Shown: positions 34,072 to 43,055, counted from the first letter of the stretch. The stretch: DNA of 64,000 nucleotides from Paramesorhizobium endophyticum (GCF_014640615.1 NZ_BMHH01000011.1:1-64000); one strand, 5' to 3'. Notes: generated by a model from the letters alone, not told the origin. Numbers and translations: made by a program.

Positions 34072-35262
34072 CTACGGCGCCGTCTTCAAAAATATATCGA
34101 TCCGCCGGTTCTCCGCCGCATTCGGATCGCCAGCCTTTTTCGGCTGCCTGTCGGCATAGCCCTCCACCCGCAGCACGCGCTTTTCATCCAGCCCGCCGCG
34201 CACCAGCATATAATAGGCCATCTGCGCGCGGGCGGAGGAGAGCCGCCAATTGTCATAGGTGGCGCTCTTGAAGGGCCGTGCATCCGTGTGGCCGCTGATG
34301 ATGACGTCGCCCTTGCGCTCCGAGATGATCTTCGCGATCTTCTCCATCACCTCGATCACGCGCCGGTCCGGCTTGGCAGAGCCGATGGCGAACATGCCAT
34401 AGTCGATCTTGTCGGTGAGCTGGATCAGCACGCCGCCCTCGGCAGGCACGACGGTAATGTCGGGGCTGTTCCCGGTCTTCGCGCCGGCAGTGGCCTCGGC
34501 GATATCCTTCACCAGCTTTTGCGCTTCCGTGCCATTAGCACTGCCCGCGCCCTGCTGCGCTTTTGCCGAAGCGGCCCCCTCGCTCTTCTCTTCCTTCGCA
34601 GGCTCGTCCTTGGGCTTGTCGGCAGCGCCCTCCTGCTTCTCCGCCCCATCCTTCCCGGCCTCGCCCGTCTCCTTGGCTGCCTTCGGCGGCGCAGGCTCGG
34701 CGATGGCGGGGAAAAGCTCGTCGTCGGCGCGGTTCGACCAGTAATCAGGATTGAAGGGGTCGCGAAAGGCCTTGCCGCCCTCCGATCCCGTCAGCGGCCC
34801 GGCAACGCTCGCGCCGCCCTCGCCCGCCTTCGACTGGTTCTGCAACACGCCGCTCTGATTGGCGATGTCGGCGAGCACCGCATAGGGCTCTTTGAACATC
34901 AGCCGCTCTTCCGCTTCCGTCGGCACCTCGGATTTCTGGTCATTGATGACCTTGGTGCCTTCCTCGGTCTTCTTCTCGCTGTCGAAGCGGACCTTGCCGT
35001 CGTTCTGGTCGATCTCCTCGACGCCCTTGCGGCTCGAATGCCGGTCCACCAGCTTGACCGGGTTGAAATAGCTCGCCACCGCCGCCTTGGTTTCCTCATT
35101 GGTGGCGTTGATCAGCCACATGACGAGGAAGAACGCCATCATCGCGGTCATGAAATCCGCATAGGCGATCTTCCAGGTGCCGCCATGATGCTCGTCGTGA
35201 TCGTCGCCATGGCCCCGGCGCACGATAATGATTTCGCGATCGGTCTCGGGGTCCCGGTTCAT
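34072..35262 (-). CDS. motB: Flagellar motor stator protein MotB
   Basis: Stator subunit anchoring the motor to peptidoglycan, 396 residues. One membrane helix (about residues 33-52) carries the proton-binding Asp36 in WKIAYADFMTAMMAFFLVMWL. A long charged Ala/Glu/Lys-rich linker (about residues 170-245) precedes the OmpA-like domain (DVIISGHTDARPF, LSSARAQMAYYMLVRGGL, RVEGYADRQP). The start overlaps the FliH-like gene stop (ATGA). motA is encoded separately at 50789 on the other strand. Confidence 0.95.
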   Translation of the reverse strand: MNRDPETDREIIIVRRGHGDDHDEHHGGTWKIAYADFMTAMMAFFLVMWLINATNEETKAAVASYFNPVKLVDRHSSRKGVEEIDQNDGKVRFDSEKKTEEGTKVINDQKSEVPTEAEERLMFKEPYAVLADIANQSGVLQNQSKAGEGGASVAGPLTGSEGGKAFRDPFNPDYWSNRADDELFPAIAEPAPPKAAKETGEAGKDGAEKQEGAADKPKDEPAKEEKSEGAASAKAQQGAGSANGTEAQKLVKDIAEATAGAKTGNSPDITVVPAEGGVLIQLTDKIDYGMFAIGSAKPDRRVIEVMEKIAKIISERKGDVIISGHTDARPFKSATYDNWRLSSARAQMAYYMLVRGGLDEKRVLRVEGYADRQPKKAGDPNAAENRRIDIFLKTAP

Positions 35263-35915
35263 CGGATCAAAACTTTCAATTCTGCGAGGATTGGCGCGAG
35301 CCGCGTTTCGATGACTTGGTTGTCAAGCCGCAGGCTGAGTTCCGCCGCATTCGCCTCGATGGGAATGAAATTCTCGGATGCGAAGCCCTCGAGGCCGTGC
35401 AGCGCGTCGAGAAGGTCGCGCGGCCCCCGGATTTCCATGCCCATGGCGGCGGGAAGGCACGCCGTAACCTGCCGCGCGAAATCTGCCACCGCCGCCCGCT
35501 CGATATGCGCGGCAATGAGCGGCTCGATCAGGTCCGCCAACTGGCGCGAGAAGGAGGCTTCCAGCGTTTGAAGCGCCGTCTCCACCTGCGCCGTCAGCCG
35601 GTCCGCTGTCTCGCTTAGGACGGATGCTCGAATGCCCGTCATCTCCTCCTCATGCGCGCGCTGCAGGCGCTGCTTCTCCGCCTCGTAGAGCGCATCCGCC
35701 TCCGCCCGGCCCGCTTCGCGCCCCGCCTCGAAAGCCTGCTTTACCTGCAATTCGACATCGACCGCCGCTTCGAACGCCTGTTCAGCGCTGGGCTCGTCCA
35801 ACTGCTCCGGTTCCGGCTCTTCCTCGCGCAAGGCGGACAGGATCACCACCCGCTCGTCGGGAATCCGCCGCGGCGAAAAGTCGGTCAGGAAACTGGCGAT
35901 GGAAACGGCGCTCAT
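35259..35915 (-). CDS. FliH-like flagellar assembly protein
   Basis: A 218-residue protein with an acidic N-terminus (REEEPEPEQLDEPSAEQ), a long helix (AFEAGREAGRAEADALYEAEKQRLQRAHEEE) containing GxxxG-like repeats, and a globular C-terminal part. This is the FliH layout, the regulator that holds the export ATPase FliI inactive. Similarity is in pattern more than residues. It sits between fliF and motB, 2 nt after fliF. Confidence 0.7.
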   Translation of the reverse strand: MSAVSIASFLTDFSPRRIPDERVVILSALREEEPEPEQLDEPSAEQAFEAAVDVELQVKQAFEAGREAGRAEADALYEAEKQRLQRAHEEEMTGIRASVLSETADRLTAQVETALQTLEASFSRQLADLIEPLIAAHIERAAVADFARQVTACLPAAMGMEIRGPRDLLDALHGLEGFASENFIPIEANAAELSLRLDNQVIETRLAPILAELKVLIR

Positions 35916-35917
35916 CG

Positions 35918-37630
35918 TCAGGCGGCCTTGCGCTCGGTTGCCTCGGGCTCGAAGCGCCGCTCGACCGGCGCGTCTTCATGCACCCATTGCTTCAGCACCG
36001 CCGCCACGCGCTCCTCGTCCATCTCGATCATCTGCTCCAGCCGGTAACGCGCCGGGGCGCGCATTCGCTGGCGAAGGTCGCCAAGGCTCTCCTGCGCCTG
36101 GGCGGCGTAATTCGTCGGGCCGGGCAGCGCAGCCTCGCCGGCATTGGCGAGTTGTCCCGTGCCGGTGAAATCGGGAATGGCGACATCGCTGCCCTCGCGC
36201 TTGGCGACAGCCTGCACATTGGAAACGGCCATTTCGCGCATCAGCGGTCGCGCGCCGAACCAGATGATCAGCACCACCGCGCCGATCAGCGCCGCGGCAT
36301 TGATGAGGCTGCCGGCCTGTGACAGCAGCATCTCCGATACCGGCTTCGAAAGCGGCTGCAGATCCTCACCCCTGGCGTCGAGGAAGTTGAGCGCCGTCAC
36401 ATTGACCACGTCGCCGCGCTGGGCGTCGAGCCCCGCCGCCGTGGAGACGAGATCGCGGATCTTCGCCACCTGCTCGTCGACGAAATTGGCGGGCGGCGGG
36501 TTGGTGCCCGCCGAGGCGAGCAGCCGCGCCTGATCCACCACCACGGCGATGGAGAGCCGCTTGACCGAATAGCCGTCGCTCACCGTCGAGACGGTCTTGC
36601 TGTTGATCTCGTAATTGGTCAGTTCCTCGCGGCGCTCATTCTTCTCCGACGAGCTTTCGCCGTTCCGGCTCTGGATTTCCTCCTGCGGGATGTTCTGTTC
36701 CACGCCGGTGGCGTTGTCGTCCTTGGAGTTCTGCGAGGCGGCATTCTCGCGCACCACGCGCACGGAGCGTTCCACCCGCGATTCGGGGTCGTACACCGTC
36801 TCGTTGACCTGCCTGCGGTCGGTATCGAGCGCCACCTGCACGCTGGTCTGGAAATGGCCTAGCCCAAGATAGGGCGCGAGCGCCTTGCGGATATTGTCGT
36901 CGATGGAGGCGGAGACCTGCGCCTCGAGCGTCGCCGCCGCGACCGCCGCGCCGTTGGTGGCGCTATCGCTGGAGGCAAGCAGCCGCCCATTGGTATCCAT
37001 CACGGTGATCGCGGCGGCATCGAGCGAGGGAACGGCGGCGGCAACGAGCTGACGGATCGATTGCGCCGATTCGACTGCAAAACCGCCCTCTGTACGGATC
37101 ACCACGGAAGCGGAAGGCTTCTGGTCGCCGCGCCGGAAGCTGCCCTTCTCCGGCAAAACGATATGAACGCGCGCGGCCTTGATGCCCCGGATCGCCTGGA
37201 TGGTGCGCGCGATCTCGCCTTCGAGCGCACGCACGCGGGTGATTTCCTGCATGAAGGAGGTGAGGCCCAGCGAGCCCATATTGTCGAAAAGCTCGTAGCC
37301 GGCATTATTGCTGGTCGGCAGGCCCTTTTCGGCCAGATGCATGCGCGCCTGCTCCGCCTTGCCGAAGGGAACGAGGATGGAGGTGCCGTCCGACTTCACG
37401 TCGAAGGGTATTCCCGCCTCGCCGAGCGCCATGCCCATGCGGTTCACATCATCGCGGTTGAGGCCGACATAGAGCGTCTCATAGGCGGGCTGGCTGAAAT
37501 AGAAGCTGGAGAAGAGGATCGTGCCGAAAAGCGCCGCGCCGACGAGGCCCAGCGCGATCAGCCGCTTCGTCCCGAGCCGGGCGAGCGCCCCTGAAAACTG
37601 TTCGAGAAACTGCCGGAAATTCTTCTGCAT
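35918..37630 (-). CDS. fliF: Flagellar MS-ring protein FliF
   Basis: Forms the membrane-embedded MS ring, 570 residues. First membrane helix LIALGLVGAALFGTILFSSFYF (about residues 23-44). The secretin-like ring-building motifs follow (YETLYVGLNRDDVNRMGMALGEAGIPFDV, GIKAARVHIVLPEKGSF). A second helix lies near residue 455 (LINAAALIGAVVLIIWFGARPL). The C-terminal tail that binds FliG includes LRQRMRAPARYRLEQMIEMDEERVAAVLKQWVHE. ATG 37630 has AGGAT upstream; ATG 37648 is an alternative. Confidence 0.95.
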   Translation of the reverse strand: MQKNFRQFLEQFSGALARLGTKRLIALGLVGAALFGTILFSSFYFSQPAYETLYVGLNRDDVNRMGMALGEAGIPFDVKSDGTSILVPFGKAEQARMHLAEKGLPTSNNAGYELFDNMGSLGLTSFMQEITRVRALEGEIARTIQAIRGIKAARVHIVLPEKGSFRRGDQKPSASVVIRTEGGFAVESAQSIRQLVAAAVPSLDAAAITVMDTNGRLLASSDSATNGAAVAAATLEAQVSASIDDNIRKALAPYLGLGHFQTSVQVALDTDRRQVNETVYDPESRVERSVRVVRENAASQNSKDDNATGVEQNIPQEEIQSRNGESSSEKNERREELTNYEINSKTVSTVSDGYSVKRLSIAVVVDQARLLASAGTNPPPANFVDEQVAKIRDLVSTAAGLDAQRGDVVNVTALNFLDARGEDLQPLSKPVSEMLLSQAGSLINAAALIGAVVLIIWFGARPLMREMAVSNVQAVAKREGSDVAIPDFTGTGQLANAGEAALPGPTNYAAQAQESLGDLRQRMRAPARYRLEQMIEMDEERVAAVLKQWVHEDAPVERRFEPEATERKAA

Positions 37631-37708
37631 CGCATCCTGCCGCCACATTACAGGACGGACAGTAGAGCGCGAAGCTTGCGCGAAGGTGGTTTCGGCAGAA
37701 ATAGCTAA

Positions 37709-37733
37709 GGGACCGTGCCCCCCGCACGGTCCC
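37709..37733 (-). terminator. Flagellin gene terminator
   Basis: GGGACCGTGC (37709-37718) and GCACGGTCCC (37724-37733) form a 10-bp perfect stem with a 5-nt loop, about 35 nt beyond the flagellin stop on the minus strand. It is followed by TTAGCTATTTCTG. This would separate fliC from fliF. Confidence 0.75.
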
Positions 37734-37767
37734 CCGCCCCCCGCTTTAGCCCCCTAAATCCGCAGCT

Positions 37768-38655
37768 TTAGCCGCGGAACAGCGAGAGGATCTGCTGGTT
37801 GCTGGAGTTGGCGATCGAGAGCGCCTGAACGCCCAGCTGCTGCTGGACCTGCAGGGCCGAAAGACGCGCCGATTCCTTGTTCATGTCGGCATCGACGAGC
37901 TGGCCGACGCCCTTGTCGATCGAGTCGCTCAGCGAAGAGAGGAAGCTCTTCTGGCTGTCGATCTGCGACTTGGCCGCGCCGAGCGTCGCTGCACCGGTCG
38001 TCAGGCCGGCGAGAGCGGTTTCGACTGCGTCCAGCGCCGTCTTGATATCCGCGTCGGATTCCGGCGTACCAGCTGCCGGGGCGAAAGCGGCCATTGCAGT
38101 ATTCAGCGTGCCGACGATACCGCCCGTACCGGCGCCATCCAGAAGCTGGATTTTGGCCGCTTCGACATTAATCGTATCGACGGTCACGGAGGTGCCGGTA
38201 CGATTATAGGACGCGACAACCTTCAGGTCTGCAGCGGCAGTGCCATCGGAAACCAGCAGGTTCGTGCCGGCATACTGGGCATTTTTGGCGAACGACGTGA
38301 TGTTCTTCGTGATCGAGGTGATTTCGTCCTTGATCTTCAGCTGATCTTCAGCGCTAGCGCCCTGAGCGGACACGAGCTTGGTCTTCAGCTTGTCGACTTC
38401 ATCCTTGATCTTGTTGATCGCGGAATAGGCCGTATCGACCTTGCCGGCGCCGAGGCCCAGCGAGTCCTGAACGGCCGAGTTGGCCTTGTTGTCGGACTTC
38501 ATCGAGGTCGCGATCGACCAGTAAGCCGCGTTATCCGAGGCCTCGTTGATGCGCAGGCCGGTGGAGATGCGGTTCTGGGTGGCTTCGAGCGACTTGTTGG
38601 TGGAAGCCAGCGTCTGCAGCGCGGTCATCGCTGCGGAATTGGTCAGAAGACTCAT
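37768..38655 (-). CDS. fliC: Flagellin
   Basis: Filament subunit, 295 residues, a short alphaproteobacterial flagellin. D0/D1 helices are visible at both ends: TALQTLASTNKSLEATQNRISTGLRINEASDNAAYWSIATSMKSDN and SARLSALQVQQQLGVQALSIANSSNQQILSLF. The variable domain between is small. It is the only flagellin gene in the window. It has its own 206-bp upstream region and a strong terminator, so it is likely transcribed alone, with FlaF/FlbT acting on its mRNA. Confidence 0.97.
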   Translation of the reverse strand: MSLLTNSAAMTALQTLASTNKSLEATQNRISTGLRINEASDNAAYWSIATSMKSDNKANSAVQDSLGLGAGKVDTAYSAINKIKDEVDKLKTKLVSAQGASAEDQLKIKDEITSITKNITSFAKNAQYAGTNLLVSDGTAAADLKVVASYNRTGTSVTVDTINVEAAKIQLLDGAGTGGIVGTLNTAMAAFAPAAGTPESDADIKTALDAVETALAGLTTGAATLGAAKSQIDSQKSFLSSLSDSIDKGVGQLVDADMNKESARLSALQVQQQLGVQALSIANSSNQQILSLFRG

Positions 38656-38861
38656 GGGTATTGCCCCTGTTCACAGGCATGACCTTCCGATAGCCGTAAG
38701 GCTTTCCGGACGAAATCATGCGATTTATGGAATGGTTTTCGGGACAGGCCGGATTGATACCGGCATGAGCGGAGCGGCATCATGCCTATTTGCCGACAAC
38801 AGCGGCAAATCCGTCATGCCGCTACCCTATCGGCGAATTCTTACCAATCGTTTAATGCAGA
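38656..38861 (-). promoter_or_regulatory. Flagellin 5' region
   Basis: A 206-bp gap between fliP and fliC. It should contain the fliC promoter and the untranslated leader on which FlbT acts. A short inverted pair GCCTTACGGCTATCGG surrounds 38688-38704. GGGGCAATACCC just before the ATG contains the ribosome site GGGGC. No sigma-28 or sigma-54 motif was confidently recognised. Confidence 0.4.
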
Positions 38862-39830
38862 TCAAGAAAACGACCTGATCAGGCTTCCCACCAGAATATT
38901 CCACCCGTCGATCAGCACGAAGAACAGGATCTTGAACGGCAGCGACAGCACGGTCGGCGGCAGCATCATCATGCCCATCGACATGGTGAGCGTGGCGACG
39001 ACGAGATCGATCACCAGAAACGGCAGCACGATCAGGAAGCCGATTTCGAAGCCGCGCCGCAATTCGGAAATCATGAAGGCGGGAACGAGGATGCGCAAAT
39101 CCACCACGCCATCCTCGCCTGTGCGGAACGATGGATCGGCGAGATCCTCGAACAGGCGCAGATCCTTGTCTCGCACCTGCCGCAGCATGAATTCGCGGAA
39201 GGGCGAGGAGATTTCCCGCAGCGCCACCTCCTGACTGATCTCATTGCGCATCAGCGGCTGCACCCCGTTCTGCCACGCCCGGTCGAAGGCCGGGGCCATG
39301 ACATAAAACGTCATGAAAAGGGCCAGGCTCACCATAACAAGATTGGCGGGCGCGGTCTGCAACCCGAGCCCGGAGCGCAGCATGGAGAAGGCAATGGCAA
39401 AGCGCGTGAAGCTCGTCACCATGATGAGCAGACCCGGCGCGATGGAAAGCACCGTGAGCAGTCCGAGCAATTGCACGATCTGCCCGCTCGCCGCCCCGCT
39501 TCCGGCGGGAAGCAGGCTTTGCAAGGAGGGAGCGGTTTGGGTTTGCGCGGCGGCCTCGCCCAGCGCAAGCAAAAGAAACGCCGCGGTGAAAGCGAAAGCG
39601 GTCCCTGTTTTGGCGATGGTGCGAAATACCCCCCTCTGCCCTGCCGGGCATCTCCCCCACAAGGGGGGAGATTGGCTGTCAGATACGCTTTCGCCAATCG
39701 TCAACGTCCCAGAGGAAAGCACCGTCGCCGATGAAGGCCAATCTCCCCCCTTGTGGGGGAGATGTCCGGCAGGACAGAGGGGGGTGTCACCGCGCAAGCA
39801 TCCCCATGTTGTCACGAGCAACTGCCCCAT
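38862..39830 (-). CDS. fliP: Flagellar export apparatus protein FliP with repeat-interrupted start
   Basis: Export-gate protein. From about residue 67 the sequence is a complete FliP: signal peptide (TAFAFTAAFLLLALGEAAAQ), SIAPGLLIMVTSFTRFAIAFSMLRSGLGLQTAPAN, MVSLALFMTFYVMAP and the final IDLVVATLTMSMGMMMLPPTVLSLPFKILFFVLIDGW. Between a coupled ATG (39830, TGATG with the fliL stop) and the signal peptide lies a type A repeat that reads open in frame. No ATG, GTG or TTG occurs between repeat and signal peptide: the codon there is GTA. Translation may therefore run through the repeat, giving a 322-residue precursor, or use a non-standard start. Function is uncertain. Confidence 0.85.
   Translation of the reverse strand: MGQLLVTTWGCLRGDTPLCPAGHLPHKGGDWPSSATVLSSGTLTIGESVSDSQSPPLWGRCPAGQRGVFRTIAKTGTAFAFTAAFLLLALGEAAAQTQTAPSLQSLLPAGSGAASGQIVQLLGLLTVLSIAPGLLIMVTSFTRFAIAFSMLRSGLGLQTAPANLVMVSLALFMTFYVMAPAFDRAWQNGVQPLMRNEISQEVALREISSPFREFMLRQVRDKDLRLFEDLADPSFRTGEDGVVDLRILVPAFMISELRRGFEIGFLIVLPFLVIDLVVATLTMSMGMMMLPPTVLSLPFKILFFVLIDGWNILVGSLIRSFS
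39628..39786. repeat. Type A palindromic repeat, copy 3 (fliL-fliP junction)
   Basis: Arms ACCCCCCTCTGCCCTGCCGG (from 39628) and the complementary end at 39786; the right arm has TGTCCGGCAGGACAG in place of TGCCCGGCAGGGCAG. It lies inside the open frame leading into fliP, encoding the peptide segments PAGHLPHKGGDW and SPPLWGRCPAGQRG. Confidence 0.9.
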
Positions 39831-40315
39831 CACTCCACCACCAGCGAGTAAATAAACACCCGCTCCACCTTGCCCTCGGAGCGCATCTTTGCGCGTTCTT
39901 CCAGATCAGCCCGCAAATAGGCGAGCCCCGTCGCGCCCTGCAGTTGCATCAGGCTAGCGCTGCGCAGGAAGGCCATGAAATCGTCGGAAATCTTCATCGC
40001 CATGTCGGGCGCAATTTCCTCGCCGGGCTTGGCGACCAGCCCTGCCTCCAGCCTGATCCAGGTCGAGGACGGCACGGCGAGATTGGTGAGAATCGGCTTC
40101 AGCGCCACCACGGCCCCGAGCGGTTGCGCCTCGGGCTTTTTCTCCGGCGCTTTTTCTGGGCTCGCACTGGCCGGCTCCCCTGCTCCGCCGATAAAGCCGC
40201 CGAGAAACCAGCCCCCGCCGGCGGCGATAACGGTCAGCAGCGCCACCGCCGCGATGAGGCCCACAAGCGAGCCGCTCGCCTCTTTGGCCTCGGATGTTTT
40301 CGTCGCGCCCGCCAT
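39830..40315 (-). CDS. fliL: Flagellar basal-body-associated protein FliL
   Basis: Stator-supporting membrane protein, 161 residues. One membrane helix (SLVGLIAAVALLTVIAAGGGWFLG, about residues 15-38), a Pro/Glu-rich linker and a periplasmic domain (LKPILTNLAVPSSTWIRLEAGLVAK ... DFMAFLRSASLMQLQGATGLAYLRADLEERA) match FliL. ATG 40315 begins the conserved protein; the extension to 40369 comes from a type C repeat. Its stop overlaps an ATG leading into fliP. Confidence 0.93.
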   Translation of the reverse strand: MAGATKTSEAKEASGSLVGLIAAVALLTVIAAGGGWFLGGFIGGAGEPASASPEKAPEKKPEAQPLGAVVALKPILTNLAVPSSTWIRLEAGLVAKPGEEIAPDMAMKISDDFMAFLRSASLMQLQGATGLAYLRADLEERAKMRSEGKVERVFIYSLVVE

Positions 40316-40328
40316 GATTTGCCTCTGA

Positions 40329-40371
40329 GCACGATCCCGAAAAGTTGCAGACTTTTCGGACAGGATCATGC
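40329..40371. repeat. Type C repeat, copy 2 (flgH-fliL junction)
   Basis: A 43-bp near-palindrome bounded by GCACGATC and GATCATGC with GAAAAGTTGCAGACTTTTC in the middle. A short hairpin GAGCAC/GTGCTC follows at about 40391-40405. It nearly fills the gap between flgH and fliL. Confidence 0.8.
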
Positions 40372-40405
40372 CTAAAAAAATCGAATACCTGGAGCACGCA
40401 GTGCT

Positions 40406-41119
40406 CTAGAATGGAGAAACCTGATCGAGGATCTGCTGGCCGTAGGGCGGCTGCATGACCTCGCTGATGCGCCCGCGCCCGCCATAGGAAATGCGCGCCT
40501 CGGCGATCTTGTCGTAGGAGATGGTGTTGTAGCCGGAGATATCGCGCGGCCGCACCACGCCCGCCACATTCAGCACGCGCAGCTCATTGTTGACGCGCAC
40601 CTCCTGCGAGCCGCTGATGACGAGGTTGCCGTTGGGCAAAATCTCGGTGACGATAGCGGCGATGGAAAGCTTGATCTCCTCCTTGCGCTCCACCACGCCT
40701 TTCCCTTCCGAGCGGCTGTCCGAATTCGACTTGAGCTGCCCCGCGAAATCCCCCGCCGAGCCGCCGCTCGTCGAGAATTCCCCGCCGAGCCCATAAAGCC
40801 CGGAGGAGACGCGCTGGCGATTGCTCTTGTTATCGAGATTGGCCTTGTCGTTGATCGAGATGTTGACGGTCAGCACATCGCCCGGGCTCGATGCACGCGG
40901 ATCGCGGAAGAAATTCGTCGAGCGCTTGTTCCAGAGCGAATATTTGCCGCCCCCCGGCTGCGCCGGATAGCCCGCGCTCGCGCCATAGCCGCCATAGGAC
41001 GAGCCGATATCGGTCCTGACCGGCGTCAATTCCGGCGTGCGGTTGACCTCTTTCAGCGAGTTGGCGCAGCCGGAAAGCCCAAGCAGCCCGGCATAAACGA
41101 TTATCATTGTCTTTTTCAT
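40406..41119 (-). CDS. flgH: Flagellar L-ring lipoprotein FlgH
   Basis: Outer-membrane L-ring subunit, 237 residues. Lipoprotein signal peptide with lipobox LSGC (Cys at residue 18). Family motifs SLWNKRSTNFFRDPRASSPGDVLTVNISINDKANLDN and GNLVISGSQEVRVNNELRVLNVAGVVRPRDIS are clear. The start overlaps the motE-like gene stop by 4 nt. Confidence 0.96.
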   Translation of the reverse strand: MKKTMIIVYAGLLGLSGCANSLKEVNRTPELTPVRTDIGSSYGGYGASAGYPAQPGGGKYSLWNKRSTNFFRDPRASSPGDVLTVNISINDKANLDNKSNRQRVSSGLYGLGGEFSTSGGSAGDFAGQLKSNSDSRSEGKGVVERKEEIKLSIAAIVTEILPNGNLVISGSQEVRVNNELRVLNVAGVVRPRDISGYNTISYDKIAEARISYGGRGRISEVMQPPYGQQILDQVSPF

Positions 41120-41637
41120 TGGATCCGGCCTGCCGTTTCAGGCTTCGTCTTGCTGCCGCGTTTTTCCGTCGATTGCGCACCGACGATGACGCGCGCCAAT
41201 TGCGCGGATTTCTCCGCCGGCATCTCGTTGAGGATCACGCTCGATGTGCGCGGGCTGAGTTTGAGAAGCAGTGCCGCCGCCGCCTCGTCATCGATCAGCG
41301 CCAGCTGCGCCGCCGCCGCATCCGGCTTCATCTTGGAGATGATCTCGACCAGCGAATCCTGCGCCTTGGCGATGAACTCGTTGCGCCGTTGCAGCCAGAC
41401 TTCATACTCCTTGCGCTTTTCCTCCAGCGCGGCGACGCGCTCATCCACCTGCTTGCGCAGATCGTTGAGTTCCTTCGTTTGGATCGCATAGCGCGCATCG
41501 GCGGCATTGTCGGTCAAATTGCTGCAATATTTCTGGATTTCCTCGACGCCCGAAGGCATCTGCGGAATGGCGTTGGTTTGCTGGGCGTGGGCGGGGAGCG
41601 CAAGGGCGATGATGGCTGCGACTGCAGCGCCAAACAC
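41116..41637 (-). CDS. motE: MotE-like flagellar protein with repeat-supplied start
   Basis: Periplasmic protein resembling MotE, the rhizobial MotC chaperone/stator factor. The signal peptide FGAAVAAIIALALPAHAQQ comes first. A coiled coil follows (QTKELNDLRKQVDERVAALEEKRKEYEVWLQRRNEF), then an MgtE-N-like helical domain (IISKMKPDAAAAQLALIDDEAAAALLLKLSPRTSSVILNEMPAEKSAQLARV). The only likely near start is GTG 41637, formed by the last bases of a type A repeat, with AGAGGGG directly before it. Alternatively translation begins at ATG 41841/41838, coupled to the flgI stop, and passes through the repeat in frame. Mature protein is about 155 residues. Confidence 0.82.
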   Translation of the reverse strand: MFGAAVAAIIALALPAHAQQTNAIPQMPSGVEEIQKYCSNLTDNAADARYAIQTKELNDLRKQVDERVAALEEKRKEYEVWLQRRNEFIAKAQDSLVEIISKMKPDAAAAQLALIDDEAAAALLLKLSPRTSSVILNEMPAEKSAQLARVIVGAQSTEKRGSKTKPETAGRIQ

Positions 41638-41794
41638 CCCCCTCTGGCCTGCCGGCCATCTCCCCCACAAGGGGGGAGATTGGATGTCAGTTCCGCTTTC
41701 GCCAATCGCCAGCGTTGCAAGATTACGCGCCGTCACCGATGCAGGCCAATCTCCCCCCTTGTGGGGGAGATGCCCGGGAGGGCAGAGGGGGGTT
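41635..41794. repeat. Type A palindromic repeat, copy 4 (flgI-motE junction)
   Basis: Arms CACCCCCCTCTGGCCTGCCGG (left) and TGCCCGGGAGGGCAGAGGGG (right), with matching spacer TTCCGCTTTCGCCAATCGCC. It reads open in the frame of the downstream motE-like gene and ends exactly at the putative GTG start. Confidence 0.9.
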
Positions 41795-41837
41795 ACGCCG
41801 CGCCAACACTTCCAACTATATGCAGATACCCACCCCA

Positions 41838-43055
41838 TCATTGCACCACCAATTCCGCATGCAGCGCGCCTGATGTCTTGATCGCCTGGAGGATCGCGAT
41901 GATGCCGGTCGGCTTCATGCCGATCTGGTTGAGCCCCTTGACCAGATTCTCCAGATTGGTGCCGGACAGCACGCCGATCTTCGATTGCTGTTCATTGGCC
42001 TCGATATTGGTCGTCGGCACCACCACCGTCTCGCCATCGGAGAACGGCTCGGGCTGAGAGACGACAGGCGTCTCGGTGACACGTACGGTGAGGCTGCCAT
42101 GGCTGATGGCGACCTTGGAGATGCGTACCTTCTCGCCGATGACAACCGTGCCGGTGCGCTCGTCCACCACCACGCGGGCGATTTCGTCGGTCGCGACCGG
42201 CAGGCCCTCGATCTCCGCCAGGAAACGCGCGGCGCTGATGTTCTTCGGCTTCCGGAGCCGGATCGACTTCGCGTCGCGCTCCTTCGCCACCGGCTGTCCG
42301 TAGCGGCGCTTGGCGAAGATATTGATCGTATCCGTCACGCGGATGGCCGTGGTGAAATCCGGGTCGCGCAATTCGACGACGAGATCGTCCCGGCCGAAAT
42401 TGCCCTTCACCTCGCGCTCCACCAGCGCGCCGTTGACGATGCGCCCGCTGGTCGGCACGCCCTGCGTCAGGGATTCCGCCTCGCCCTGCGCCGAAAAGCC
42501 TGACACGATCATATTGCCCTGCGCCACCGCGTAGATTTCGCCATCCGCGCCTGCGAGCGGCGTCATCACGAGCGTGCCGCCCTGCAAAGATGTTGCATCG
42601 CCCAGCGAGGAAACCGTCACGTCGATGCGCGAGCCCGCGCCCGCGAAAGCAGGGAGATTGGCCGTCACAATGACCGCCGCCGTATTCTTGGAGCGCGTCG
42701 CGCCGCTGGGCGCGCTGATGCCGAGATTATCGAGCATCGCGCGCATCGATTGCTCGGTGAAGGGAGAATTGCGCAAGCTATCGCCCGTGCCCTTGAGACC
42801 TATGACGAGGCCATAGCCGACCAGCTGATTCTCGCGCACGCCCTGGATAGTGGCGATGTCTTTCAGCCGCGCCACCACGCCGCCCTTGCCCAGATCCGAA
42901 TAGGCCATCTTCGACGGCGAACCGCCCGAGCCGAGCCAATCGGCATCGGCCTCAGCAGCAGTTGCATAATCCTTGTTGTTGCGCGCCGATTCATCCGCGG
43001 CAAGCGGCGAGACACCCATCAAAAGCGCAAGGCTGGTGGCGACGATCCGCTTCAC
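41838..43055 (-). CDS. flgI: Flagellar P-ring protein FlgI
   Basis: Periplasmic P-ring subunit, 405 residues. Signal peptide residues 1-19 (RIVATSLALLMGVSPLAA). The conserved core includes RLKDIATIQGVRENQLVGYGLVIGLKGTGD, KNTAAVIVTANLPAFAGAGSRIDVTVSSLGDATSL and the C-terminal NLVKGLNQIGMKPTGIIAILQAIKTSGALHAELVV. The start is GTG 43055, overlapping the flgA stop (GTGA). An insert after the signal peptide (about residues 20-50) precedes the core. Confidence 0.96.
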   Translation of the reverse strand: MKRIVATSLALLMGVSPLAADESARNNKDYATAAEADADWLGSGGSPSKMAYSDLGKGGVVARLKDIATIQGVRENQLVGYGLVIGLKGTGDSLRNSPFTEQSMRAMLDNLGISAPSGATRSKNTAAVIVTANLPAFAGAGSRIDVTVSSLGDATSLQGGTLVMTPLAGADGEIYAVAQGNMIVSGFSAQGEAESLTQGVPTSGRIVNGALVEREVKGNFGRDDLVVELRDPDFTTAIRVTDTINIFAKRRYGQPVAKERDAKSIRLRKPKNISAARFLAEIEGLPVATDEIARVVVDERTGTVVIGEKVRISKVAISHGSLTVRVTETPVVSQPEPFSDGETVVVPTTNIEANEQQSKIGVLSGTNLENLVKGLNQIGMKPTGIIAILQAIKTSGALHAELVVQ

